From NCBI RefSeq assembly GCF_027587205.1, contig NZ_JAPDOD010000024.1, positions 62,001-126,000 on the forward strand: a DNA stretch of 64,000 bases, written 5' to 3'. Below are positions 47,831 to 55,430 of the stretch, in pieces (positions within the stretch are counted from its first letter, which is position 1; each line of letters opens with the position of its first letter). The position numbers and the translations under genes are program-made. The stretch comes from Solirubrobacter ginsenosidimutans. Its GTDB lineage: Bacteria; Actinomycetota; Thermoleophilia; Solirubrobacterales; Solirubrobacteraceae. Below the pieces are notes generated by a model that was not told the origin of the DNA, made no database searches, and saw nothing but the letters and a program-made list of their open reading frames with translations.

Positions 47831-48559
47831 TCACACCCCCAGCTGCATCAGGCGGTTGACGGTCGAGGCGACGTCGCCGCGGCCCGCGTCCAAGCGCGTC
47901 TCGTTGGCGATCGTGCCGTCGCGCATGGTCAGGACGCGGTCGGCGCGCGCCGCGACGCGGGCGTCGTGGGTGACGAGGACGATCGTCTGGCCGCGCTCGT
48001 CGTGCATCGTCCGCAGCAGGGCCATCACGTCGCGGGCGGAGGCGCTGTCGAGGTTACCGGTGGGCTCGTCGGCCAGCAGGACCTGCGGGCGGTTGATCAG
48101 CGCGCGGGCGATCGCGACCCGCTGCTGCTGGCCGCCGGAGAGGCGGGTGGGGGACTGGCTGGCATGCTCGGCGATCCCGAGATGCTCCAGCAGCTCGGTC
48201 CGGCGCTGCTTGGCCTCGCGCGTGGTCAGGCCGGCGAGCAGCCCGGGCAGCTCCACGTTGTCGGCGACGGAGAGGTTGCCGATCAGGTTGAAGAACTGGA
48301 ACACGAACCCGATCTCGTTGCGGCGCACGTGCGCCCACCGGGCCTCGGAGAACCCGTCGACCCGGCGACCGGCGAGCTCGAGCTCGCCGCCCGTCGGGCG
48401 ATCGAGGCCGCCGAACAGGTTCAGCAGCGTCGACTTCCCGCAGCCGGAGGGTCCGGTCACGGCGACGAACTCGCCCTCCGGGATCTCCACGTCCACGCCT
48501 CGCAGGGCCCGGATGCCGCCTTCGTATTCGCGGGTGAGGCCGCGCGCGACGATCACCAT
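47831..48559 (-). CDS. ABC transporter ATP-binding protein (MacB/LolD-type)
   Basis: A 242-aa ATPase: Walker A GPSGCGKSTLLNLFGG, Q-loop FVFQFFNLIGNLSV, signature RLSGGQQQRVAIARAL, Walker B LLADEPTGNLDS, and the H-loop VLVTHDARVAARADR. It pairs with the FtsX-like permease at 45605-47824. Start ATG 48559 overlaps the padR stop by 7 bp. PadR-ATPase-permease operons commonly encode inducible efflux or envelope-stress systems. Confidence 0.95.
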   Translation of the reverse strand: MVIVARGLTREYEGGIRALRGVDVEIPEGEFVAVTGPSGCGKSTLLNLFGGLDRPTGGELELAGRRVDGFSEARWAHVRRNEIGFVFQFFNLIGNLSVADNVELPGLLAGLTTREAKQRRTELLEHLGIAEHASQSPTRLSGGQQQRVAIARALINRPQVLLADEPTGNLDSASARDVMALLRTMHDERGQTIVLVTHDARVAARADRVLTMRDGTIANETRLDAGRGDVASTVNRLMQLGV

Positions 48560-49065
48560 GTCTCGCTCCCGTTCGTCATGCGTTGTTCGCAGAGGTCGAG
48601 CCACTTGAGGTCGGCCTCGAGGTGCAGCGCCGCGCCCTCGACGAGGAGCGCGGTCGTGTCGTCTTGCGTGTGGACGTCGTCGAGCTCCCGCAGCGCCTGC
48701 AGGTAGGCGCTGCGCTGGCGGTCGATCAGCTCGCGCGGGTCGGCGATCCCCGCGGCGCGGGCCAGGACGAGCTTGATGAAGAAGTCGTCCTTGAGGCGGG
48801 TCGCCGGCGTCGAGTCCGCCGCCCACCTCTTGAGCTCGATCTGCCCCTGCTCGGTCAGCCGGTAGACCCGCTTGTTCGGCCGCCCGTTCTGCGCGACCGC
48901 GTCGTCGTCCACGAGCCCGTCGCGCTCCAGGCGCGAGAGCGTCGTGTAGATCTGCCCGGCGTTCAACGGCGGCAGCACCGCCCCGAACCGCTGCTCCATC
49001 GCGAGCTTGAGCTCATACCCGTGCGCCGGGCCATTCGCGAGCAGTGCCAGGAGCGGATACCGCAT
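48553..49065 (-). CDS. PadR-family transcriptional regulator
   Basis: A 170-aa regulator. The winged helix is N-terminal (MRYPLLALLANGPAHGYEL, then PPLNAGQIYTTLSRLERDGL) and the C-terminal helical dimerisation domain contains VLARAAGIADPRELI. It is the first gene of the ABC exporter operon and very likely represses it and itself from the palindrome at 49066-49097. The start is nearly at the transcription start. Confidence 0.94.
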   Translation of the reverse strand: MRYPLLALLANGPAHGYELKLAMEQRFGAVLPPLNAGQIYTTLSRLERDGLVDDDAVAQNGRPNKRVYRLTEQGQIELKRWAADSTPATRLKDDFFIKLVLARAAGIADPRELIDRQRSAYLQALRELDDVHTQDDTTALLVEGAALHLEADLKWLDLCEQRMTNGSETW

Positions 49066-49104
49066 CTAGATACTCGTTATACATACCGAGTATCTAGCTG
49101 TCAA
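49066..49104 (-). promoter_or_regulatory. padR promoter with 11-bp palindromic operator
   Basis: On the minus strand TTGACA (49099-49104), exactly 17 nt and TATAAC (49076-49081) form a near-consensus promoter. CTAGATACTCG (49066-49076) and CGAGTATCTAG (49087-49097) form a perfect inverted repeat with a 10-nt spacer covering the -10 and the start region. The ATG follows directly, so the mRNA is leaderless or nearly so. This is the clearest regulatory site in the window. Confidence 0.85.
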
Positions 49105-50105
49105 CGCACGGCGATCGCCCCCGGTCGGCCGGCGGTGAGGCGGCCGACGGGCCAGCCGTCGATCCCGTCGGCGCTCGGCACGGCGGCGAGGAGGCCGCCC
49201 GAGGTCATCGCGTCGCAGCAGAGGCGCCGGAGCGGGTCTCCGACCGTGTCCGCCCACGTGGTGAAGGTGTCGGCGTCGGCGCGGTTGCGTTTGGAGCCGC
49301 CGGCCAACGCGCGCTCGTCGCTCAGCAGATCCAGGACGCCCTCGATGGCCGGGACGGCGGCGGCGTCGATCTCCGCCGCGCAGCCTGAGGCGAAGCTCAG
49401 CTCGTGGGTGTGGCCGAGGAGGCCGAAGCCGGTGACGTCCGTCAGCGCGTGCGCTCCCGCCGCGCGGGCCTGGTCGGCGGCAACGGCGTTGAGGGTCGTC
49501 ATGACCTCGATCCCGCGCGCGACCAGGCCGGGCGACGCCAGGCCCCGTTTGAGCGCGGTGGCGATCGTCCCCGCGCCGAGCGGCTTGGTGAGGACGAGGA
49601 TGTCGCCTGCCCGGCCGCCCGCGTTGGTCAGGATCGCCCGCGGGTCGACGACGCCGGTGACCGCGAGGCCGTACTTCGGCTCCGGGTCGTCGATCGAATG
49701 CCCGCCGACGATCGAGGCGCCCGCCGCCGCCACGGCGTCGGCCCCGCCGCGCAGGATCTCGCGCAGCACGTCCGGGCCGAGCGTGTCGAGCGGGTAGGCG
49801 ACGAGGTTGAGCGCCGAGACCGGGGTCGCGCCCATCGCGTAGACGTCCGAGAGCGCGTTGGTCGCGGCGATCCGCCCGAACGCGTAGGGGTCGTCGACGA
49901 TCGGCGTGAAGAAGTCGACGGTCTGCACGATCGCCAGCTCAGGCGTGAGCTGGACGACGCCCGCATCGTCGGCCAGGTCGGCCGCGACGAGCACGCGCGG
50001 GTCGGTGGGGCGGGGCAAATCGGCCACGATCGGACGCAGTTGCGCCGCCGAGAGCTTGCAGCCACAACCCGCGCCGTGGCTGAGTGAGGTGAGAGGCACG
50101 GCCAT
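49101..50105 (-). CDS. selD: Selenide, water dikinase
   Basis: Makes selenophosphate from selenide and ATP. 334 aa, standard length. The catalytic loop SHGAGCGCKLS holds Cys14 and Lys17; Cys (not Sec) is used. Other motifs: LVAADLADDAGVVQL (metal Asp), TNALSDVYAMGATPVSALNL, GGHSIDDPEPKYGLAVTG and GFGLLGHTHEL. Selenophosphate serves selenocysteine, 2-selenouridine or selenium-cofactor synthesis; no partner gene (selA, selB, ybbB) is in the window. Its TGA overlaps the padR -35 box. Confidence 0.96.
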   Translation of the reverse strand: MAVPLTSLSHGAGCGCKLSAAQLRPIVADLPRPTDPRVLVAADLADDAGVVQLTPELAIVQTVDFFTPIVDDPYAFGRIAATNALSDVYAMGATPVSALNLVAYPLDTLGPDVLREILRGGADAVAAAGASIVGGHSIDDPEPKYGLAVTGVVDPRAILTNAGGRAGDILVLTKPLGAGTIATALKRGLASPGLVARGIEVMTTLNAVAADQARAAGAHALTDVTGFGLLGHTHELSFASGCAAEIDAAAVPAIEGVLDLLSDERALAGGSKRNRADADTFTTWADTVGDPLRRLCCDAMTSGGLLAAVPSADGIDGWPVGRLTAGRPGAIAVR

Positions 50106-50127
50106 CGCGTTCGTATGATGGCCGTCA

Positions 50128-50463
50128 GTGGCTTCTGCCCCCCGCCGGGAATACACCGATGCCGAGATCGACGCGGCCGTTGCCGTCCTCTCCGATCCGG
50201 ATCGGCTGGCCCAGGCCCAGCGCGTCGTCGAGCTGGGCGCGCCTGCGCTCCAGCGCATCCTCAACCAGGCCTTGCAAGAGGAGAGCTGGATCGACACCGC
50301 GCATCAGCAGCAGGTGCTCGAGGCGGCCGGCAAGGCCGACATCGAGGATCGCCTGACGGCGGTGCGGGTCCTGCTCGCCGAGGAGACGCGCGTCGCGATG
50401 CTGATCGGCGTCGCGGTCGGGTTCGAGCTGGCCCACGAGCTCATCGACAACGAGGAGACCTGA
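50128..50463 (+). CDS. Small helical protein, function unknown
   Basis: A 111-aa acidic, all-helical product with no membrane segment. The GTG 50128 start lies 8 nt after a good -10 (TATGAT, 50114-50119), so leaderless translation is likely. It is divergent from selD and 3 bp ahead of the metallo-hydrolase gene, so it begins a five-gene operon. I do not recognise the family. Confidence 0.75.
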   Translation: MASAPRREYTDAEIDAAVAVLSDPDRLAQAQRVVELGAPALQRILNQALQEESWIDTAHQQQVLEAAGKADIEDRLTAVRVLLAEETRVAMLIGVAVGFELAHELIDNEET

Positions 50464-50466
50464 GAC

Positions 50467-51156
50467 ATGGCTGCGGACGTACGTTGGCTCGGACATTCCG
50501 CGTTCCACCTCTCCGGAGGCGGCGCGGACGTGCTGATCGACCCCTTCCTGACCGGCAACCCGAAGGCGGCGGTGTCGGCCGAGGACATTGCCGCGGACGT
50601 GATCCTGCTCACCCACGGGCACGGCGACCACATCGGCGACACGGTCGCGATCGCCAAGCGCACGGGTGCCAAGGTGCTGGCGATCGTCGAGCTCGCCGCC
50701 GAGATCGAGGCGGACGGCGTCGCGGACGTCGTCGGCTTCAACTACGGCGGCACCGTCGCTTTTGACTGGGGCTGGGTGAAGATGGTGCCCGCATGGCACA
50801 CGGCGGTCTCGCCCAAGGGCACGCCGCACATGCCCGCCGGCCTGCTGATCAGCTACGACGGCCACCTGATCTACCACCTCGGCGACACCGCGCTCTTCAG
50901 CGATCTGCAGCTGATCGCGGGCCGTGGGGATCGCGTCGAGCTCGCGCTCGTCCCGATCGGCGGCCACTACACGATGGACCGCTTCGACGCCGTCACCGCC
51001 GTGCACTTCGTCAACCCGTTCCAGACGATCCCGATCCACTACGGGACGTTCCCGCTGATCGACACCGACGTCGCGGCCTTCAAGCAGGACGTCGAGCAGG
51101 CCGGCTTCAGCGAAGTGCTCGTGCTCGACCCCGGCGACACCCACACCATCCGATGA
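50467..51156 (+). CDS. UPF0173-type metal-dependent hydrolase
   Basis: A 229-aa metallo-beta-lactamase-fold enzyme. WLGHSAFHLSGGGADVLIDP opens it, followed by the metal motif LLTHGHGDHIGDT, then PAWHTAVSPKGTPHMPAGLL, IYHLGDTALFSDLQLI and IPIHYGTFP. This is the pattern of the UPF0173/YtkL family, whose substrate is unknown. GGAG lies 11 nt before the ATG. The stop overlaps the next gene by ATGA. Confidence 0.92.
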   Translation: MAADVRWLGHSAFHLSGGGADVLIDPFLTGNPKAAVSAEDIAADVILLTHGHGDHIGDTVAIAKRTGAKVLAIVELAAEIEADGVADVVGFNYGGTVAFDWGWVKMVPAWHTAVSPKGTPHMPAGLLISYDGHLIYHLGDTALFSDLQLIAGRGDRVELALVPIGGHYTMDRFDAVTAVHFVNPFQTIPIHYGTFPLIDTDVAAFKQDVEQAGFSEVLVLDPGDTHTIR

Positions 51157-51428
51157 CCCACGCCGTCGTCCTGATCGGCGCCTCGCGCGCCGCGCTGCCG
51201 AACCTGGGCGGCAGGCTCGCCGACGTCGAAGGCGTCGCCGAGGCCTACAGCGTCACCGGCGAGTACGACTTCGTGGCGATCCTGCGGGTGCGCAACCCGG
51301 AGGAGGTCGCACAGGTGGTCACCCACCGGTTCGCCGAGATCGAGGGCATCGAGCGCACCCAGACCATGGTCGCCTTCGAGGTCTTCTCCCAGCACGACCT
51401 CGAGGCGCTCTTCAGCATCGGCAATTGA
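51153..51428 (+). CDS. Stand-alone Lrp/AsnC ligand-binding (RAM) domain protein
   Basis: A 91-aa protein made only of the RAM sensor domain: AVVLIGASRAALPNLGGRLA, VEGVAEAYSVTGEYDFVAIL, ending with IERTQTMVAFEVFSQHDLEA. It lacks a DNA-binding part. Such proteins form amino-acid-sensing oligomers. It is joined to neighbours by ATGA and TTGA overlaps. Confidence 0.9.
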   Translation: MTHAVVLIGASRAALPNLGGRLADVEGVAEAYSVTGEYDFVAILRVRNPEEVAQVVTHRFAEIEGIERTQTMVAFEVFSQHDLEALFSIGN

Positions 51429-52060
51429 CGCTCGTCGCGCCCGAACATCGCCCGACGCTCCGCGAGGAGCTCGCACCGCTCCCCGCCTCCGCGCGGTGGG
51501 CGGTGTTCGGCGTGCTCGGATTGCTCGTGGTCGGCGCCCTCGTGGTCGCATTGGGGGGCTCCTCGACCGCCGACGGCGTGCGGATCGTCCGCGAGCGGCC
51601 GATCGCGTTCAACCTGCGCGTCGCTCCCGGCATGAAGCAGCTGGAGCCGGCGGCGGGCGAGTGGGTGCACCTGGAGCGCAAGAACCAGGACTCGATGGTG
51701 GTCGGGCCGCTGCAGCTGCCCGCGTACAAGGGCGACGTCGGCGGCATCCTGCCGATCGTCGCCACCCACGAGCTGGACGCCCTCAAGCAGCGCTTTCCGG
51801 AGCTCGAGCTGGTCGAGGAGGGCAAGGCGCGCATCAACACGGTGGCCGGCTACACGCTGGCCTTCCGCGTGAGCCGCAAACCGCGGCTGTACGGCCGGCT
51901 CACGCTCCTGCCGCAACCGGTGCCCGGCGCTCGCGATGGCGTGCGGCTGCTGCTGCTGTCCACGCCGGCCGGCGGGGCGGGCAAGGCGAGCGACGTCGGC
52001 ACCAGCGGCCTCTTGAAGACCCCGTACCGCAGCTTCCGCTTCGGGACGGAGGCGCCGTGA
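51425..52060 (+). CDS. Single-TM protein, function unknown
   Basis: A 211-aa product starting at TTG 51425 inside a TTGA overlap. The N-terminal tail is cytoplasmic, then one membrane helix (about 26-45, AVFGVLGLLVVGALVVALGG) and a beta-rich extracytoplasmic domain with FNLRVAPGMKQLEP and GYTLAFRVSRKPRLYGRLTL. The family is not recognised; it resembles small stress- or lipid-binding membrane proteins only in layout. The stop overlaps the next start (GTGA). Confidence 0.78.
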   Translation: MTLVAPEHRPTLREELAPLPASARWAVFGVLGLLVVGALVVALGGSSTADGVRIVRERPIAFNLRVAPGMKQLEPAAGEWVHLERKNQDSMVVGPLQLPAYKGDVGGILPIVATHELDALKQRFPELELVEEGKARINTVAGYTLAFRVSRKPRLYGRLTLLPQPVPGARDGVRLLLLSTPAGGAGKASDVGTSGLLKTPYRSFRFGTEAP

Positions 52061-52395
52061 CCGAGGAGATCACCTTCGACCAGTTCCTCGCCGTCGACCT
52101 GCGCGTGGGGCGGATCGTCGCGGTCGAGGACTTCCCGGAGGCGCGCAAGCCGGCCTGGAAGCTGACGATCGACTTCGGCCCGGAAGTGGGTGTGAAGCGG
52201 TCGTCGGCGCAGATCACGAACTACTCGCGAGAGGAGCTCGAGGGCCGCCTGATCGTGGCCGTCGTGAACTTCCCGCCGCGGCAGATCGGCCCGGTGCGCT
52301 CAGAGGTGCTGACGCTGGGCGCGTCGGACACCGAGGGCCGCGTGATCCTGCTCGCGCCCGACGCCGACGTGCCGCTCGGCTCGCGCATCCACTAG
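52057..52395 (+). CDS. CsaA-like tRNA-binding/chaperone protein
   Basis: A 112-aa OB-fold protein: FDQFLAVDLRVGRIVAVEDF, a PAWKLTIDFGPEVGVKRSSA strand pair, QITNYSREELEGRLIVAVVN and RSEVLTLGASDTEGRVILLA. This is the CsaA/EMAP-II type tRNA-binding domain, reported as a chaperone in secretion in Bacillus. GTG 52057 lies in a GTGA overlap. It is the last gene of the 50128-52395 operon. Confidence 0.92.
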   Translation: MTEEITFDQFLAVDLRVGRIVAVEDFPEARKPAWKLTIDFGPEVGVKRSSAQITNYSREELEGRLIVAVVNFPPRQIGPVRSEVLTLGASDTEGRVILLAPDADVPLGSRIH

Positions 52396-52410
52396 GGGCG
52401 AACGCCAACT

Positions 52411-52481
52411 GCGCTCGCGACGCGAGCGTCGAGTTTCTCGCGCTCTGCTCACGAAAGTCGACGCTCGCTCACCATCCCACG
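52411..52481. repeat. 71-bp intergenic palindromic element, copy 2
   Basis: Its 71 bases are identical, in inverse orientation, to 62063-62133. Inside, CGAGCGTCGAGTTTC (52423-52437) pairs with GAAAGTCGACGCTCG (52453-52467) with one mismatch, and GCTCGCG/CGCGAGC forms a small palindrome at the left end. It lies between convergent genes. Confidence 0.9.
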
Positions 52482-52494
52482 GGTCAGCGTCCCG

Positions 52495-54063
52495 CTAGTT
52501 GCCGGACGGCGGCGCTTCGTCGCCCGAGGGCGTCGACTCGGGCGAGGGCGCCGGAGTGGTGCTCGGCGCCGGGGTCGGCGCGGGGGTGACGACCGGCTGC
52601 GGGGTGGGCGTCGGGGCCGGGGGAGCGGACGGGGTCGCGCTCTGCTCCGGTGTGGGCGACGGGGTCGTCGCGGGCTCCGGCGTCGGCTCCGACGGCTGGA
52701 CGGAGGCGAGGATCGGGCCGGAGGAGGTCGGCGTCGGGGTCGGCTGCTCGTAGGAGCCGCTGCCCGGTTGGGCGGTGCCGAGCGTGTCGGTCGGCAGCGC
52801 GGTGGTGTCGCCGCCCTTGGCCTCGGCCGTGGGCGTCGAGGTCGACGTCGGGGTCGCGCTCGCGGCCGGGGTGCCGGTCGGCGTGGCCGTCGGCTTGTCC
52901 TTCGCCGCGGCGACCTTGCGCTCGGTCTCCTTGGTCAGCTTGACCTTGTGCGTGTTCGGCTCGCTCGACTGCGGCGCGGAGGCGGCCAGGACCGGCGGGC
53001 GCGTCGGGACGGCGGTCGGGGCCGGGGCGGCGGCCTTGTCGGCCGGGCGCAGCTGGGCGACCGCGGTGTGGCGATCCGTCCGCGGCTTGGCGGCATGCTG
53101 GACCTCGACGGCGCCCGCGGTGACGATCGCGGCAGCCGCCAGGCCCGCCGCGGCCTTCGTCGCGAACGCCGTGAAGCCGACCTGCAGCGCGGCACCCGCG
53201 CCCGCGGAGCTGGCGGCGGCGCCGCCGGCGGCCGCGGCCGAGCCGGTCGCCGCGCCGGTGCCGATGTGGGTGATCAGCAGCTTCTTGAGCAGGATCAGCG
53301 GACCGACCGGGTAGAGCGAGGCGAGCGCCTTGTTGGTCGAGCGCAGCTGCTTCTTGAAGGCCGTGCAGCGATCGCAGGTCCGCAGGTGCCGGCGCACCGG
53401 CGCGCTCGTGCGGGTGAGGCCCTCGGCGACCTCGCCGAGCTCGAGCCGCACCTCGTCGCAGGAGAGCAGGCGCGCCTCCGCCGCCTCGGCGAGCGACACG
53501 CGGGCGCGCACGAGCAGCGACTTCACCGACGGGACCGTGGTCTCCATCGCCTCGGCGATCTGGTCGTAGGAGAGCGCGTCGATCTCGCGCAGGAGCAGCG
53601 CGGTCCGCTGGGTCTCCGGCAGATCCTGGACGTCGGCGATGAGGAGCCGGAACTCCTCGCGCTTGTGGACCTTGTCCGCGGTCGTGAGGCCGCCCTCGGA
53701 CAGGTGGATGTCCATCGAGTCCATGCCGACCGCCTGCGCGCGGCGCAGGTGGTTCAGCGAGCGGTTGCGGGCGATCCGGTACAGCCACGGCCGCACGTTG
53801 ATCTCGCGCTCGTCGGCCAGCATCGCGTTGAACGCGGCGGCGAAGACCTCCTGCAGCACGTCCTCCGCGTCCTCGCGCGAGGACAGCATGTGCCGGCAGA
53901 ACGCCAGCAGGCGCGACTGGTAGCGGGCGACCAGCGCCTCGAAGGCGTGATGGTTCCCGCGCCGGATGAGCGCGACGAGCCGCTCGTCGGACTGCAGGCG
54001 CAGCAACGGCGAGCGACCGTGGAGGCCGGCGGCGCCGGCGTGCTGTAGGGCGGAGGCTTCCAT
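52495..54063 (-). CDS. ECF sigma factor fused to anti-sigma-like zinc finger, TM and Pro-rich tail
   Basis: A 522-aa protein from ATG 54063 (GTG 54087 is an alternative). Sigma-2 region: LVALIRRGNHHAFEALVARY ... EDAEDVLQEVFAAAFNAML; sigma-4: LPETQRTALLLREIDALSYD, EAMETTVPSVKSLLVRAR. A zinc-finger anti-sigma motif follows (Cys202 ... His226-x3-Cys230-x2-Cys233), then an Ala/Gly-rich hydrophobic span (about 275-320) and a 180-residue Pro/Thr/Ser tail. A single chain holding sigma factor and its inhibitor suggests control by conformational change or proteolytic release. Confidence 0.88.
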   Translation of the reverse strand: MEASALQHAGAAGLHGRSPLLRLQSDERLVALIRRGNHHAFEALVARYQSRLLAFCRHMLSSREDAEDVLQEVFAAAFNAMLADEREINVRPWLYRIARNRSLNHLRRAQAVGMDSMDIHLSEGGLTTADKVHKREEFRLLIADVQDLPETQRTALLLREIDALSYDQIAEAMETTVPSVKSLLVRARVSLAEAAEARLLSCDEVRLELGEVAEGLTRTSAPVRRHLRTCDRCTAFKKQLRSTNKALASLYPVGPLILLKKLLITHIGTGAATGSAAAAGGAAASSAGAGAALQVGFTAFATKAAAGLAAAAIVTAGAVEVQHAAKPRTDRHTAVAQLRPADKAAAPAPTAVPTRPPVLAASAPQSSEPNTHKVKLTKETERKVAAAKDKPTATPTGTPAASATPTSTSTPTAEAKGGDTTALPTDTLGTAQPGSGSYEQPTPTPTSSGPILASVQPSEPTPEPATTPSPTPEQSATPSAPPAPTPTPQPVVTPAPTPAPSTTPAPSPESTPSGDEAPPSGN

Positions 54064-54164
54064 GCAGGGATCAGGCGCAAGGCCCACACGCGATAACCAC
54101 CGGCGCGTAGGGAAGTTGCGGCGAATCCCAGGGTAGTCACCCGACCATCTACGATCCTCCGCTA

Positions 54165-54249
54165 GCCCGGGTGGCGGAACAGGTCAGACGCGATCGGTTT
54201 AAACCCGATTGTCCTTTGGGGCGTGTGGGTTCAAGTCCCACCCCGGGCA
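54165..54249 (+). tRNA. tRNA-Leu (UAA)
   Basis: An 85-nt tRNA with a long variable arm. Acceptor GCCCGGG pairs CCCGGGC, discriminator A. Anticodon stem ATCGG/CCGAT encloses TTTAAAC, giving anticodon UAA. The T arm holds TTCAAGT. CCA is not encoded. TACGAT lies 9 nt upstream as a possible -10. Confidence 0.96.
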
Positions 54250-54271
54250 CCTCTTCGAAGATGTCCCCACG

Positions 54272-54544
54272 ATGACCGACGTCTCGGTTCGTTTACAGCC
54301 TCGCGCGCGTCGCGACGAAGTCGTCGGCGAGCGGGCCGGCGCGATCGTCATCCGCGTGACCGCGCCGCCGGTCGACGGCAAAGCGAACGCGGCGCTGTGC
54401 GCCCTCGTGGCGCGAGCGGCGGGGGTCCCGCCGTCGCGCGTCAGCGTGGTTCGCGGTCAGACATCGCGCGACAAGGTCGTGCGAGTCGAAGGCGTTGACG
54501 AAGAACTTCTTAAGAAGGCGCTACTGAGTCAGAGCTCGAACTAG
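54272..54544 (+). CDS. DUF167 (YggU-family) protein
   Basis: A 90-aa protein: VRLQPRARRDEVVGE, APPVDGKANAALCALVARAA and the ending VVRGQTSRDKVVRVEG, the standard DUF167 pattern; function unknown. Its TAG shares CTAG with the stop of the convergent HxlR gene. Confidence 0.93.
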   Translation: MTDVSVRLQPRARRDEVVGERAGAIVIRVTAPPVDGKANAALCALVARAAGVPPSRVSVVRGQTSRDKVVRVEGVDEELLKKALLSQSSN

Positions 54545-55230
54545 GCGGCGGCCGAAGCTGCACGCGATCTTGCTTGCGAGAAGCCGTCGAGCACGGCGCC
54601 CGCCAGGCCTTCACGGCCCGTGATGATCAGTCCTTCGGTCGACCCGTCAGGGCCGAGTGCGCGGACCCAAGCCTGAACGGACCCGCGGACCGACGACGTC
54701 GGGGACGCCCCGCCGACCTCGGAGATCTCCGAGCGCCCGCCCGCGAACGTCACGAGGTACTGGCGCTCGGGCTGGTCGCCCTCGGCTTCCACGATCAGCT
54801 CGACCGTGCCTTCAAGGCCGGCCGGCGCCTCGAGAATGCCTGGAGCGAGCCGGAAGATGGCGCCGACATTGACGTCTTCACCCGGCCGTGGAGCACTCCA
54901 CGTCCAGTCGTAACCCCAGCGCGCAAGCGCGCCCAGTACCGGAATCAGCTCCCGAGAGCGCTCCGTCAATTCGTAGTCCACCCGCGGCGGTACCTCCCGG
55001 TAGCGCTGGCGCGTCAGGAGGCCATCGGCCACCATCCGGTTCAACCGCGAGCGAAGTTGCTCGGTGGAAATACCGGGTAGTACGCGCTGAAGCTCGACGA
55101 ACCGGCGCGGGCCGGCAGCGAGATCACGGATGATTAGAAGCGTCCATTTGTCGCCCACGAGATCGAGCGCGCGGGCATCCGGCGACCATTGATCGTAGGG
55201 GTGACGTTTGGGCGGTGGGACAGGTGGTAT
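54541..55230 (-). CDS. HxlR-family regulator with SCP2-like C-terminus, probable ATA start
   Basis: The HxlR winged helix is clear: YDQWSPDARALDLVGDKWTL, RRFVELQRVLPGISTEQLRS, then a C-terminal SCP2-like ligand domain (ILEAPAGLEGTVELIVEAEG). The first canonical start (GTG 55158) falls after the first helix. Upstream to an in-frame TAG there is no ATG, GTG, TTG or CTG, but ATA 55230 has a perfect AGGGAGG exactly 6 nt before it and restores the N-terminus (229 aa). If GTG is used, the protein has 205 aa. Sensing of a small hydrophobic molecule is likely. Confidence 0.8.
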   Translation of the reverse strand: MPPVPPPKRHPYDQWSPDARALDLVGDKWTLLIIRDLAAGPRRFVELQRVLPGISTEQLRSRLNRMVADGLLTRQRYREVPPRVDYELTERSRELIPVLGALARWGYDWTWSAPRPGEDVNVGAIFRLAPGILEAPAGLEGTVELIVEAEGDQPERQYLVTFAGGRSEISEVGGASPTSSVRGSVQAWVRALGPDGSTEGLIITGREGLAGAVLDGFSQARSRAASAAA

Positions 55231-55297
55231 GAGAGGCCTCCCTGGTGCGGCCTGGCGGTTGCCGCAGGATACTCGCTTCTACAGCGGAAGGTTGCTG

Positions 55298-55311
55298 GTA
55301 TCGACATATAC
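55298..55311. promoter_or_regulatory. GTAT-N6-ATAC inverted repeat between hxlR and isomerase genes
   Basis: GTATCGACATATAC sits in the ~200-bp divergent region. HxlR-family proteins bind similar short inverted repeats, so it may be the operator for one or both genes. No clear -35/-10 pair was found next to it. Confidence 0.35.
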
Positions 55312-55430
55312 GGCCGATGACATGGTTGTGATCACGAGCGCAAGTTCCGTACGAGTTGCACGTTGTATGGGTGCGACGCGGGCGAGCGCTCTCGCGTCAA
55401 GGGAACGACACGAGACTGAGGATGTTCGGA

